Below, piece after piece: positions 52,848-61,375 of a stretch of 64,000 nucleotides of DNA. Position 1 is the stretch's first letter; each line of letters begins with the position of its first letter. A model generated the notes under the pieces. The model was not told where the DNA came from and did not search any database. It saw nothing but the letters and a program-made list of their open reading frames with translations. Origin of the DNA: Rhizorhabdus dicambivorans (GTDB lineage Bacteria; Pseudomonadota; Alphaproteobacteria; Sphingomonadales; Sphingomonadaceae); NCBI RefSeq assembly GCF_002355275.1, contig NZ_CP023449.1, positions 4,132,001-4,196,000 of the forward strand, written 5' to 3'. The position numbers were made by a program, and so were the translations under genes.

Positions 52848-53450
52848 ATGATCCTCATAATCGAAAATGCCCCTATGTCCCCGCACCAGGTTGCGGTCGA
52901 CACGATGTTCGCCGATCGTAAGGCGCTCTTCGTCGACCTGTTCGGGTGGGACGTGCCCGTCGTCGACGGTCGCTTCGAAATCGATCAGTTCGACGGCGAG
53001 CATGTGGTCTATCTGGTCGCCGTCGACGGCGACGGCGCGCACGAGGCTTCGCTACGATTGCTGCCAACCGAGCGTCCGCATATGCTCGACACGCTTTTTC
53101 GCAATCTCTGTCCGCTGGGCGTGCCGACCGGGCCGACCATCTGGGAGAGCACCCGGCTCTGCCTTCCTCAGCGCCATGGCGCTGCGCGGCGCAGGCAGCT
53201 GCGCAACGCCTTGATCAGCGCGATGGTCGACTTTGCGCTGGCCCGCGGCATCACCCGCTATACCGGGATACTCCCCGAACCCTTTCGCAAGGAAGTGCTC
53301 GCTATGGGCTGGCTCGCCGAGCCGCTGGGCCCCGCGGTCCGCATCCCCGGCGGTCCGGTCGGCGCCTTCGCCGCGCATATTGCTCCCGACACGCCCGACC
53401 GGCTGCGCTGGACTTGCATCTATACCGAACAGCTCGGACGAGCGGCATGA
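52848..53450 (+). CDS. LuxI-family acyl-homoserine-lactone synthase
   Basis: A 200-residue autoinducer synthase. The expected order of invariant positions is seen: Arg and Phe in 'FADRKALFVDLFGW' near residue 28, the acidic pair in 'EIDQFD' near residue 49, Arg in 'ASLRLLPT' near residue 72, and Glu...Arg in 'WESTRLCL' near residue 100. It should make an acyl-homoserine lactone from an acyl-ACP and S-adenosylmethionine. The start is probably the ATG at 52848 ('MILIIENAP'); the ATG at 52824 is an alternative. The stop overlaps the PhyH gene by four bases. The acyl chain length cannot be predicted. Confidence 0.88.
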   Translation: MILIIENAPMSPHQVAVDTMFADRKALFVDLFGWDVPVVDGRFEIDQFDGEHVVYLVAVDGDGAHEASLRLLPTERPHMLDTLFRNLCPLGVPTGPTIWESTRLCLPQRHGAARRRQLRNALISAMVDFALARGITRYTGILPEPFRKEVLAMGWLAEPLGPAVRIPGGPVGAFAAHIAPDTPDRLRWTCIYTEQLGRAA

Positions 53451-54307
53451 CCGGCATCGTCGACTGCCATGCCGCGCGTCTCGAGCGCCAAGGCTATTGC
53501 ATCCTGCCGCACGCGGTCGAGCCGGGCGCGATCGCGGAGCTCGGGAAGCATCTCGCCGATGCCTTCGCGCATACGCCAATGGGGGTCGGTCCCTTCTATG
53601 GCGAGCGCACCCGGCGCTTCGGTGCGCTGCTGCGCCGATCGTCGGTCGCACGCATGCTCGCCCTGCATCCGGTGGTGCTCGGTATCGTAGAGCAACAGCT
53701 CCTCCCCTGGTGCGACCGGATAGCCCTCAACCTTACCCAGGCGATCGAGATCCATCCTGGAGCGCCGGCGCAACTCCCGCATCGCGACCAGGACATGTGG
53801 CCGGGGCCAAAAGGGGCCATGGAATATCTCGTCAACGTCATGTGGCCGCTGACTCCGTTCGGTGCGCATAATGGCGGCACCCGACTCTGGCCCGAAAGCC
53901 ATGTCGATCAGCACATCGCCACGCTTCCCGAAGCGGAGGCGATCGTACCGGCGGTGCTGCCGGGCGACGCGCTCATCTTCCTCGGCTCCACGCTTCATGG
54001 CGGCGGCGCCAATCGCGATGCCCTGCCCCGCCGGGGTGTGATCATCAGCTATTGCTTGGGCTGGCTCAAACCCTTCGAGCTGCAATGGCTCGTCTATCCG
54101 CCCTCGCTCGCACGGACGTTCGATCCGCCGCTGGCTGCCTTGGTCGGCTATGCGCAGCACCGGCCCAATCTTGGCAATGTCGAGGGACAATGCCCTTCGA
54201 TCCTGCTCGGGGACAGCCTGCCGCTCTATATCGGCGCGGTCGATGCCCTGCGGCCCGACCAGCAATTGGCAGCGGCGGCCTTCCACGCCGATCCTGATCG
54301 GGACTGA
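53447..54307 (+). CDS. Phytanoyl-CoA dioxygenase (PhyH)-family protein linked to luxI
   Basis: A 286-residue Fe(II)/2-oxoglutarate oxygenase. The iron motif HxD is in 'LPHRDQDMWPG' near residue 108, the distal His in 'STLHGGGANRD' near residue 184, and the 2-oxoglutarate Arg probably in 'LPRRGVIISY' near residue 195. The ATG overlaps the luxI stop as ATGA, so both are co-translated. As I recall, a phyH-like gene downstream of luxI is a recurring sphingomonad arrangement; its function in signalling is not established. It might modify an acyl chain or the signal itself. The next gene starts 3 nt later. Confidence 0.88.
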   Translation: MTGIVDCHAARLERQGYCILPHAVEPGAIAELGKHLADAFAHTPMGVGPFYGERTRRFGALLRRSSVARMLALHPVVLGIVEQQLLPWCDRIALNLTQAIEIHPGAPAQLPHRDQDMWPGPKGAMEYLVNVMWPLTPFGAHNGGTRLWPESHVDQHIATLPEAEAIVPAVLPGDALIFLGSTLHGGGANRDALPRRGVIISYCLGWLKPFELQWLVYPPSLARTFDPPLAALVGYAQHRPNLGNVEGQCPSILLGDSLPLYIGAVDALRPDQQLAAAAFHADPDRD

Positions 54308-54310
54308 AGC

Positions 54311-55052
54311 ATGACGGCGACGGGTCAGTGGCGCGACCCGTCAGCCTATACGGCCATCGCCGCTGGCGGCCGGACCGCGCTGGCCTGGGAAATGCTGCGC
54401 CGGTCGCCCGAATTTCCATCATCACCGGCGGGGGCTGGTCACGATATCGTGACTGCGGCGCCAGAGGTCGCCAGCGTCCGATGGGGCCTGCACTTTCCTG
54501 CCCGATCCCAGCCTTGATTGCGGGCGCTGCGGTCCGATCTGGACCGCCACCTTCGACCCCTCGGTGCTGCGCATCCGTTGCGAGCCCTGTGCTGCTGACG
54601 ATCCATGGGCCTTCCGGTGGCCGAATCGGGGCGGCCATGCCGCGGTCGCCCCGGACCGGCAGCATGTCCGGCTCGACGGTGCCGAGCCGCTACGCCTCGA
54701 TGTGGTCGCGGGCTCGATCCTCGACGGGCCGGTGCGATTGGAGCCCGCCCTTTGCCTCGACCGCGATGTCGAGCGCCAGATCCTCGCTATCCGTCGGCTG
54801 CGTGCGCTGCTGGCAGGTGATCCGCTCCCCGTCGAACCCGATCCACGCTTGCCACGGCTGGTCCTGGCGCTCCGGGTGCTCGACGCGCGCAGGGAGGGCG
54901 CCAGCCTGCGCGCTATCGGGACGGTACTGCTCGATAACTCGGACTGGCCGGGCGAGGGCGAATGGATGAAGTCCGCGGTGCGTCGGCTCGTTGCCTTGGC
55001 CGGCGCGTTGCAGAAAGCTGGCCCCCGCGGTGTGCTGCAGCGAAGATTGTGA
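54311..55052 (+). pseudogene. DUF6499/DUF2285-domain gene interrupted by a frameshift
   Basis: The first part (54311-54517) reads 'WRDPSAYTAIAAGGRTALAWEMLRRSPEF', the DUF6499 opening, and stops after 68 codons. The remainder continues in another frame to 55052 as a DUF2285 domain ('LRLPRLVLALRVLDARREGAS' type, ending 'GPRGVLQRRL'). Removing one C from CCC at 54501-54503 joins them smoothly (...HFPA-DPSLDCGRCGP...). Such proteins are short DNA-binding-like factors common on alphaproteobacterial conjugative elements. It follows the PhyH gene by 3 nt. It may be a real inactivation or a sequencing artefact. Confidence 0.75.
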
Positions 55053-55147
55053 GAAGCATCGGCGGCGGTCGTGCGGTACGGCTCGATAGGCATTCGCATG
55101 CACCGGTGATCGAGCGGTTGGGCGTCTCCGCGCAGGCGCGGTCGCGC

Positions 55148-55153
55148 TCTAGC
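55148..55153. repeat. Target-site duplication, left copy (TCTAGC)
   Basis: Six bases directly left of the IS, identical to 56212-56217. Fits the NCTAGN target known for IS481. Confidence 0.85.
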
Positions 55154-55178
55154 TGTGAGCTTTCAGGAGGTTGTTCAT
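55154..55178. repeat. IS481 left inverted repeat
   Basis: Twenty-five bases starting TGTGAGCTTTCAGGAGG, matching the reverse complement of 56187-56211 in 17 positions; the block AGGTT-TTCAT is shared. Confidence 0.8.
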
Positions 55179-55235
55179 CCGGCGTGACCGGATCAGACTG
55201 ATGTTGCGACACGTCAGGTCTGGAGGAACGACCGG

Positions 55236-56216
55236 ATGAACATCCACAAGAATGCCCGAACCACGCCCTTCAGTCGAGCCGAGATCGTCCGGCGCGTGAT
55301 GGTTCTGCGCGAGACGCCCAGGGCGGTCGCGACCGCCCTGGGCGTCTCGGAGCGAACCGTAGCCAAGTGGCTGGCACGTTATCGGATCGAAGGCGAAGCC
55401 GGTCTCGTCGACCGCAGCTCGCGCCCACACGCCATGCCCCGCGCCACGCCCGCCGACCGCATCGAGCAGGTCATCGCCCTGCGCCGTCAGCGCCTCTGCG
55501 GCAAGCAGATCGCCGCCACGCTGAAGCTCTCGCCAGCCACTGTCAGCCGGATACTGCGCAACGCACGCTTGAGCCGAATGCGCGATCTCGATCCTCCCGA
55601 GCCCATCCGTCGCTATGAGCGCGCGCACCCCGGCGAGCTGATCCACATCGACATCAAGAAGCTCGGCCGCTTCGAACGCGTCGGCCATCGCATCACCGGC
55701 AATCGGACAAAGCAGAGCAGCACTCGCGGCAGCCGTGCTGGCGAGCGCTACGGCGCGGGCTGGGAGTTCGTCCACGTCTGCATCGACGATGCCTCGCGCA
55801 TCGCCTTCAGCCAGATCCTCCCCGACGAAAAGAAGGAAAGCGCAACCGCCTTCCTCTTCGCCGCCATCGCCTATTATCAAAGCCTCGGCATCACTGTCTC
55901 GCGCGTCATGACCGACAACGGCGCCTGCTACAAAAGCTTCGCCTTCCGCGACGCCTGCAAAGCACTCGGCCTCAAGCACATCCGCACCAAACCCTACACG
56001 CCCAAGACTAACGGCAAGGCCGAACGCTTCATCCAGACCAGCTTACGCGAATGGGCATATGCTCGCGCCTATCCAACCTCCGAGCACCGCAAACGCGCCC
56101 TCAGTCCATGGCTCCATAATTATAACTGGCACCGCCCCCACGGCAGCTTACAATCACAACCGCCCATCAGCCGACTACGTCAGCCAATGAATAACCTGTT
56201 GAGGCTCCACATCTAG
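55236..56216 (+). CDS. IS481-family transposase
   Basis: A 326-residue transposase. An N-terminal HTH region ('AVATALGVSERTVAKWLARYR' near residue 33 and 'IAATLKLSPATVSRILRNARL' near residue 92) precedes an rve integrase core. The DDE residues are Asp in 'HIDIKKLGRF' near residue 139, Asp in 'MTDNGACYKSF' near residue 228, and Glu in 'NGKAERFIQTS' near residue 265. The reading frame passes the right IS end, and its TAG stop lies inside the duplicated target TCTAGC. This makes the stop codon depend on the CTAG target. Frame and length are intact. Confidence 0.95.
   Translation: MNIHKNARTTPFSRAEIVRRVMVLRETPRAVATALGVSERTVAKWLARYRIEGEAGLVDRSSRPHAMPRATPADRIEQVIALRRQRLCGKQIAATLKLSPATVSRILRNARLSRMRDLDPPEPIRRYERAHPGELIHIDIKKLGRFERVGHRITGNRTKQSSTRGSRAGERYGAGWEFVHVCIDDASRIAFSQILPDEKKESATAFLFAAIAYYQSLGITVSRVMTDNGACYKSFAFRDACKALGLKHIRTKPYTPKTNGKAERFIQTSLREWAYARAYPTSEHRKRALSPWLHNYNWHRPHGSLQSQPPISRLRQPMNNLLRLHI
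56187..56211. repeat. IS481 right inverted repeat
   Basis: Twenty-five bases ending GAGGCTCCACA; the reverse complement aligns with 55154-55178. It lies within the 3' end of the transposase gene. Confidence 0.8.
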
Positions 56217-56217
56217 C
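56212..56217. repeat. Target-site duplication, right copy (TCTAGC)
   Basis: Identical to 55148-55153. It contains the transposase stop codon TAG at 56214-56216. Confidence 0.85.
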
Positions 56218-56259
56218 CCTTCGGCCGGGCCTTGGGCCCGAGCCGCTGCCGCGTCTCGG

Positions 56260-56309
56260 TAGGGTCGACGCGGAACGCCTCTTTCGAGGACGTTCCAGCG
56301 CCTCCCCCC
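56260..56309 (-). ncRNA. Group II intron domain VI
   Basis: On the minus strand this forms GGAACG-n-CCTC-GAAA-GAGG-n-CGTTCC with flanking GGG/CCC pairs. The A of CGACCC, seven bases before the 3' end, is a suitable branch-point adenosine. Confidence 0.75.
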
Positions 56310-56343
56310 GAACCGTGCTTGCACCTTTCAATGCACACGGCTC
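56310..56343 (-). ncRNA. Group II intron domain V (catalytic hairpin)
   Basis: A 34-nt hairpin starting GAGCCGTGTGC and ending GCACGGTTC, with a GAAA tetraloop, the exact length and form of domain V. The maturase reading frame runs into it and stops at 56328. Confidence 0.92.
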
Positions 56344-58193
56344 TCCATTCCGCTGGTCAACCGGCCGCCGTGGAGGTGGACGTGGCATGAGCGACACAGA
56401 ACGACAGTTACGCGCCGCCGAGCCGATTGTTTCCACGCCGTCATCGGGCCGCGCCGCTTGTCCTTCAGTCTGTTGGGATGATGCGCTTCGAACGGGCCAT
56501 CAACATCGCCGCAGCTCTCGCATTCGCGGGCGCTGAGGCGTGTGATGATGTCGTTCGTGCTCAACGCAAGGCGTGAGCCGACAGTGGTGTTATCCACGAC
56601 CGACTGTTGCCAAGGCCGAGCGTTCAAGTGCTTCAACCGCCAGAGCATCTGGACCCGCAGTTCACCCCGTACCATGGTTTTCACGCCATAGTCCGTCCCC
56701 AGTTTCAGATTTGCCATGGCTCGCGCCCGCGTTATGCGCTGCCGCGACGCGATGGTCGCCAGTAGGCTCCTGAACATGACGAGTTCAAGGCCGTTGAGCG
56801 AGCTTTTCACGCCGTCGGCGATCGCATAATAATTGGCGAGGCCACGTAGCTCTGAGTTGTAGGCAATGACCATTTCCGCGACACTGGAGTCGAGGAACTG
56901 CGGACGTACCCGGCCATTCCTCAAGTCGAGGTTGCCGAGTTTCTTACGCCTGCAGAACCCATAGACCCGCGACCTCGGCACCCACAGCTTGATATTGCCC
57001 CGCGTTGGTCGGCGACGGACACGACGTGATCCGCCACCGACCTTCGGACGCCCTGCCATTGATCCGGCAGACCGCAACGTGAAGGCGCAAACGTGGAAGC
57101 CAAGGAACGGCGATCCCTTCGATGCATCACTGACCCGTGTTTTTTCCGGTGACACCTCAAGGTTGAGCCGATCACGAAGGAACGCTTCGATTTCAGCCCT
57201 GATCCTTTTTGCATCAGCCTTGCTGCCGATTACACCGACGAGGAAGTCGTCGGCGTAGCGACAATAGCGCAGGCGCCGGAAGTTGGGGTCCATTGGATCG
57301 ACAGACGAACATGCCTGCCTTTCCTTCGTGACTGCCTTGATCCGCTTCAACAGATTGCGGACCTCGGCATCGTCCGCGCCACCGGCGCGGAGGGCATCGA
57401 TCTCGGCACGATAATCGGCGATCTGGCGAGATAGACGCGTATAGGCAGGATTTGCCCTACGCGTTTTTCCCTGATCGAAGCCGACCCGCATTTCCTCCAT
57501 GAACTCATCAAGCTCATGGAGATATATGTTGGCCAGCAAGGGCGAGATTACGCCGCCCTGAGGGGTGCCGCTATAGGTCCGCTCGAACATCCAGTCGTCC
57601 ATGACGCCCGCCTTCAACATCCGTTCTATCAGACCGATGAACCGAGGATCATCGATGCGTTTCGAGAGAAGCCTGAGCAGGATGTCATGATCGATGTTGT
57701 CGAAGAACCCGCGAACATCCACCTCGATCAGCCATTTCATGCCTGTCCAGGTATTACGGATCTCTTCGAGCGCCGTGTGACACGAGCGTCCCGTGCGGAA
57801 CCCATGGCTATGTTTTGAGAACACAGGATCATAGATTTGCGCGAGGACGATTCGAGCCGCTTCCTGAACAATGCGATCATCGACCGTAGGGATGCCCAAT
57901 GGGCGCATTTTGCCATTGCCCTTGGGGATATAGACCCGTCTGACCGGTCGGGGGCGGTATGTGCCATCGGCCACCTGCCGGGCGAGATTGGCTAACCTCT
58001 CAAGCGTCATGCCGTCGAAGCTTTGCCCGTCAACGCCCGGTGTCGCGGCACCCCGGTTCCGGGATACTTTGACATAGGCCCGTTCATAGAGATGCGACGA
58101 TCTCAACAGACGGTGAAGACCATTGACCCGCTTTCCCGCCCGCGACAGGGCCGGAAGAGTTTCGAGCCTTCTCAGGATAATAGCGGTCTGCAT
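56328..58193 (-). CDS. ltrA: Group II intron reverse transcriptase/maturase with HNH domain
   Basis: A 621-residue maturase. Reverse-transcriptase motifs are seen in order, including '[23 protein letters not shown]' near residue 217 and the catalytic 'YADD' near residue 315. The maturase X domain lies near residues 400-530. A C-terminal HNH endonuclease is present: 'CESCG', '[14 protein letters not shown]', and '[11 protein letters not shown]' near residues 568-610. All catalytic residues appear intact. AAGGAAC lies 5 nt before the ATG at 58193. The last codons and the stop lie inside domain V, which is unusual. It should allow splicing and retrohoming. Confidence 0.95.
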   Translation of the reverse strand: MQTAIILRRLETLPALSRAGKRVNGLHRLLRSSHLYERAYVKVSRNRGAATPGVDGQSFDGMTLERLANLARQVADGTYRPRPVRRVYIPKGNGKMRPLGIPTVDDRIVQEAARIVLAQIYDPVFSKHSHGFRTGRSCHTALEEIRNTWTGMKWLIEVDVRGFFDNIDHDILLRLLSKRIDDPRFIGLIERMLKAGVMDDWMFERTYSGTPQGGVISPLLANIYLHELDEFMEEMRVGFDQGKTRRANPAYTRLSRQIADYRAEIDALRAGGADDAEVRNLLKRIKAVTKERQACSSVDPMDPNFRRLRYCRYADDFLVGVIGSKADAKRIRAEIEAFLRDRLNLEVSPEKTRVSDASKGSPFLGFHVCAFTLRSAGSMAGRPKVGGGSRRVRRRPTRGNIKLWVPRSRVYGFCRRKKLGNLDLRNGRVRPQFLDSSVAEMVIAYNSELRGLANYYAIADGVKSSLNGLELVMFRSLLATIASRQRITRARAMANLKLGTDYGVKTMVRGELRVQMLWRLKHLNARPWQQSVVDNTTVGSRLALSTNDIITRLSARECESCGDVDGPFEAHHPNRLKDKRRGPMTAWKQSARRRVTVVLCRSCHVHLHGGRLTSGMESRVH

Positions 58194-58612
58194 CAGCAGT
58201 TCCTTTCCATCGATTGGTCGAGTTACGCAGAACTGCCGTCCTTCCCCCGTACCGGGCGAATTTTACGGGCGATCACTCGCCGCTTGTACCGCTGGTCCGT
58301 CCACCTCGCGGTGGCTGTCCCGGCCATTACACCGGGCATTTGAGTACTATGACGGCTCCGTCGCCATGCAGGTCCGATACGCTGGCCTGTTTAGGCGATC
58401 CCGTAGTTGCACGAGGAGGAGTCGCGATGCGTTTAGGTGCCCCGTTCGTTTCCTTGATCCCCTGACCGGGGCCGCGCCGTGCAGACTGGCGGCGATTCGC
58501 TAGGCCGCGCTCCTCGCCCTGCACGAAATGGCGTGTCATCCGCGTTCGCCATCGCTCACCTATTAACCGCTGGAAACTGGGATTCAGACAATCCAGTCTT
58601 CACCATGCGCAC

Positions 58613-59076
58613 CTTGCCCGGAGGTCAACCGCCCGACTGCGGAGTCAGGCTTCGATCCCTTCACCGACATGCTATGGTCCCGTTTCCCTTTCGGAATCTC
58701 AGCCGGCTCATCACCGGCACCGGTAAGTCGGTCAGGCAGAAACTGTGCCAGTAAGTTTCGTTCGGTAGAACACTCCTTTCTTCTCGCGCCACAACGGCGC
58801 ACGCCGGCCGGTGACGATCGCTGACGCATGAGCGGTCGCCGCGCGGATGCGCGGCGGCGCTGCTCTTGGGCCCTTCCCTGGTCGGCAGGGGTGGCCGGCG
58901 CTCCTGTCTGGGCCCGGCCGGCCGGACGGCAACCCCGGCTGATGCCGGGGTGCTCCATTGCATTGCGCCCTGCGGTGCCGTCCGGCCTTGGCACCGGTCC
59001 CGCCTCTCGCGTCTCGCCGTCCACCCCCGCCTCCGCGGGGGACCATGTGGTTTTGGGGGCGGTGGGGAGTAGACCG
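58613..59076. other. 464-bp gap between the group II intron and the ArdC-like gene
   Basis: No supported gene. Open stretches on both strands here have no recognisable domain and are typical of GC-rich DNA. It includes the intron 5' flank. A strong hairpin CCCCCGC-CTCC-GCGGGGG lies at 59024-59041, 35 bp before the ArdC-like start. Confidence 0.6.
59024..59041. promoter_or_regulatory. GC-rich hairpin upstream of the ArdC-like gene
   Basis: Seven-base perfect arms (CCCCCGC/GCGGGGG) with a four-base loop CTCC. It could be an attenuator or the terminator of an upstream unit, but no T-run follows. Confidence 0.4.
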
Positions 59077-59868
59077 ATGCCTGTCCGTTCCAGCCGTTCC
59101 GCCACCGCCAAGCGAGCCGATACCGCGCCTGTCGAACGGGTCGATCTCTATGAGGAGGTGACCGCCCGGATCATCGCCGAACTCGAGGCCGGGCGGGTGC
59201 CATGGGGGCAGCCGTGGGACAGTGCCGCCTGCGTGCCATCGCTGCCGCGCAATGCGCTGACCGGGCGTCCCTATTCGGGGATTAATGTCCTGCTTCTGTG
59301 GGGCGCTGTCATGGCGCGGGGCTGGCCTTCGCAAAGCTGGCTGACCTTCCGGCAGGCGCGTGAGGCTGGAGGAAATGTCATCGCCGGCGAGAAAGGCGTG
59401 ACCGTCGTCTATGCTGATCGTTTCATTCCCGAGGCCGAGCTGGCGAGAGCCGCGAGCGAGGGCGCCGAACCGCGTGCGATCCCGTTCCTCAGGCGCTTCA
59501 CCGTCTTTAACGTCGCGCAGTGCGAGGGTCTGAGAGGCGGGCTGGCCAGCGACCCGGCGCCGCTGCCCGCTCATGCCGTCATGCCCGTCGCCGAGACGCT
59601 GATCACGGCCTCCGGGGTGTCGGTCCGCATCGGCGGTGACGCAGCCTGTTATGTCCCGGCGCTCGACCATGTCGAAATGCCGCCACGGGCCGCTTTCTTC
59701 GAGCCCCTCGACTATTATCGCACCTGTTTCCACGAGCTGATCCACGCCACCGGCCATGCCAGCCGGATCGGTCGCGACCTGTCGAGCGCATTTGGCAGCA
59801 CGGGATATGCGCGCGAGGAACTGGTCGCCTTATCTGGACAGTCTGCGCCGCTCGCAACTTTGCAGTAA
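59077..59868 (+). pseudogene. ArdC-like antirestriction/zincin metallopeptidase gene, 3' truncated
   Basis: A 263-residue product. The N-terminal ssDNA-binding region ('LYEEVTARIIAELEAGRVPWGQPW' near residue 21) and the metalloprotease motif 'CFHELIHATGHASRIGRDL' near residue 220 match ArdC/DUF1738 proteins of plasmids. Family members continue after 'YAREELVA' for another 40 or so residues; here the match ends at about 59829 and a foreign 12-residue tail follows. The break coincides with the left side of the recombinase cassette, which probably inserted there. HExxH is intact, so residual activity cannot be excluded. Confidence 0.8.
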
Positions 59869-59892
59869 GGTCGGCGATGGACGCCCACGGTA

Positions 59893-59956
59893 GGCAGTAA
59901 TCAGGCTGGCCGTAGCGCTGACCCAAGAGCTGGCGGAGGCCAGCCTGATTGCTGCC
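59893..59956. repeat. 19-bp inverted repeat at the left side of the recombinase cassette
   Basis: GGCAGTAATCAGGCTGGCC at 59893-59911 is repeated inverted at 59938-59956 with one mismatch; the 26-bp spacer contains AGCGCT. It lies between the truncated ArdC-like gene and the first recombinase gene. A recombination core site or terminal structure is likely, though a stem-loop in RNA is also possible. Confidence 0.65.
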
Positions 59957-60025
59957 GGGTCATAGTGCGCAACGGTGTGAAGGTCAGCTTCCCGGTGGGG
60001 GGGCCGGGGGGAGGGCTTCGCGCCG

Positions 60026-61375
60026 GTGTCGATCATTACTGTTTGCGAGCGCCGCGAGGCCAGGGGCCTCGATGCGCATGTGCCGCTGATCCTGCGCGGC
60101 GACGCGCTCTATGATCCCGATCTGGATCGCTTCTTTCTCGACCTGCCGTTGTCGGGCGTCCGCTCGCGGCACTCGCTTCGCGCCTATGCCTATGATGTCG
60201 TTGTCTGGCTTCGCTTTCTCGATGCCTGCGGCAAGACCGTGTGGGCTGCGACCCGCGACGATGTCGACGCCTATCATCGTGAGCGACGCCGCGACGAGGC
60301 CGATCACCGGATAACGGCCGCAAGCTGGAACCGCGCCGTCGCCAGTCTCGATCGCCTTTACCGATGGGGTGAGCAGCACGGGCTGATCACCGACGCGCCG
60401 TTCAGCCGCCGCGCCGTGTGGCGACCGGCGCATGGTGGCCGTCGCGGCATGATCGCGGCGCGCAATGACGCCTATGAACGTGTTGCCAGGCGATCAGATG
60501 TGCGGTTCGTCACGATGGACGACTACCGTATTTTCCGCGAGGTCGGCCTGCGCGGCCTTACCCCTGACGGCACCGAGCGCCCCGGCGCGCGCGACCGGAA
60601 CGGGCTGCGCAACGCGCTGTTTGCCGATCTTCTCGTCACCACCGGCCTGCGCCTCGAAGAGGCGTCGGGCCTGCTCGCCGCCGAGCTCGCGGCGATCGAC
60701 CGCGAGGACGGCGATGCCCAACAACTTTGGCTGCCTCTCCCGCCACCGCTGACCAAGGGCGACCGGGGACGCAGCGTCCTGCTCCCGCGTCGGCTGCTTC
60801 GTCAGATTGCCGCTTACGTCGCCGTCGAGCGCGCAGCGGGCGTGGCCAAGTTCGCCGCGCGAGACGGCGCGACCAAGCTCGAACGATCGATCCCTGTCAC
60901 CCGCGCCGGTCTCGACCGCATGCGCGATATCTGCACCCCGGAGGAACGATGCCGCCTGATCCTGTACGACGAGGATGGATCGCCCCGCGAGCCGGCGGCG
61001 CTGTGGCTGACCGAGGTAGGGCAGCCTGTTCGGCCCAACTCGTGGGAGGTGATCTTCACCCGCGCCTGCAACCGGTGCGCGGAGAACGGCTTCCCGCTGT
61101 CGATCAACCCGCACCAGCTTCGCCACACATTCGCAGTCCATATGCTCGCCTTGCTGATCCAGCAGCGGTTGCGCGAAGCGGCATTGCCGGTCGGACCGCT
61201 GGAGAGCTATCGGCTGATCCTCGGCGACCCGCTGCAGCAGGTGCAACGCCTGCTTGGCCACGCCAGCCTCACCACCACCTATATCTACCTCGACCATATC
61301 GCGACGCGCGCCGATACGGTGGACGCGGCCGTCGAGGAGCTGCTTGCGCTGCTGCCGGGACCGCAGGGCGCATGA
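60026..61375 (+). CDS. Tyrosine recombinase 1 of a three-gene cassette
   Basis: A 449-residue tyrosine recombinase. An N-terminal SAM-like DNA-binding part has 'TWNRAVASL'-type helices (about 50-130). The catalytic domain keeps the first Arg in 'TTGLRLEEASGL' near residue 210, HxxR in 'NPHQLRHTFAVHML' near residue 365, His in 'LLGHASLTTT' near residue 417, and the nucleophile Tyr in 'YIYLDHI' near residue 425. The start is a GTG at 60026 with GGAGG about 11 nt upstream. It overlaps gene 2 by four bases (ATGA). The set resembles recombinase-in-trio (RIT) or Tn554-type cassettes. Confidence 0.92.
   Translation: MSIITVCERREARGLDAHVPLILRGDALYDPDLDRFFLDLPLSGVRSRHSLRAYAYDVVVWLRFLDACGKTVWAATRDDVDAYHRERRRDEADHRITAASWNRAVASLDRLYRWGEQHGLITDAPFSRRAVWRPAHGGRRGMIAARNDAYERVARRSDVRFVTMDDYRIFREVGLRGLTPDGTERPGARDRNGLRNALFADLLVTTGLRLEEASGLLAAELAAIDREDGDAQQLWLPLPPPLTKGDRGRSVLLPRRLLRQIAAYVAVERAAGVAKFAARDGATKLERSIPVTRAGLDRMRDICTPEERCRLILYDEDGSPREPAALWLTEVGQPVRPNSWEVIFTRACNRCAENGFPLSINPHQLRHTFAVHMLALLIQQRLREAALPVGPLESYRLILGDPLQQVQRLLGHASLTTTYIYLDHIATRADTVDAAVEELLALLPGPQGA

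Larger units (their letters stand above)
55154..56211 (+). mobile_element. IS481-family insertion sequence (1058 bp)
   Basis: The ends match over 25 bp in inverted orientation (17 of 25 identical): TGTGAGC... at 55154 and the reverse complement of ...GGCTCCACA at 56211. Both are flanked by the 6-bp duplication TCTAGC. The element holds one transposase gene with intact DDE residues, so it is probably still active or recently inserted. It lies between the broken DUF2285 gene and a group II intron. Confidence 0.9.
56259..58612 (-). mobile_element. ltrA: Group II intron with maturase (2354 bp, minus strand)
   Basis: Read on the minus strand, the intron starts GTGCGCATGG at 58612 and ends ...CGACCCTAC at 56259, giving the usual GTGCG start and AY end. 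Domain V, domain VI with a bulged A seven bases from the end, and a maturase gene are all recognisable. The 5' non-coding part (58194-58612) has several hairpins and should form domains I-III. Flanking DNA does not show an interrupted gene. The 3' end lies 47 bp from the IS481 element. The exact 5' end is inferred from the consensus. Confidence 0.88.

Noticed and set aside
58828-59076. Open frame extending the ArdC-like gene 83 codons upstream
   Set aside because: The extension is low-complexity Arg/Ala/Pro/Ser-rich sequence overlapping a GC hairpin. Family similarity begins only after the ATG at 59077.
58584-59111. Minus-strand open frame crossing the intron 5' end
   Set aside because: It has no domain and no coding-like composition on either side of the splice point. 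Joining the exons across the intron gives an Arg/Gly/Pro-rich reading without family similarity.
60727-61371. In-frame upstream extension of recombinase 2
   Set aside because: It lies wholly inside recombinase 1 and has no domain; the ATGA overlap at 61372 is the natural start.
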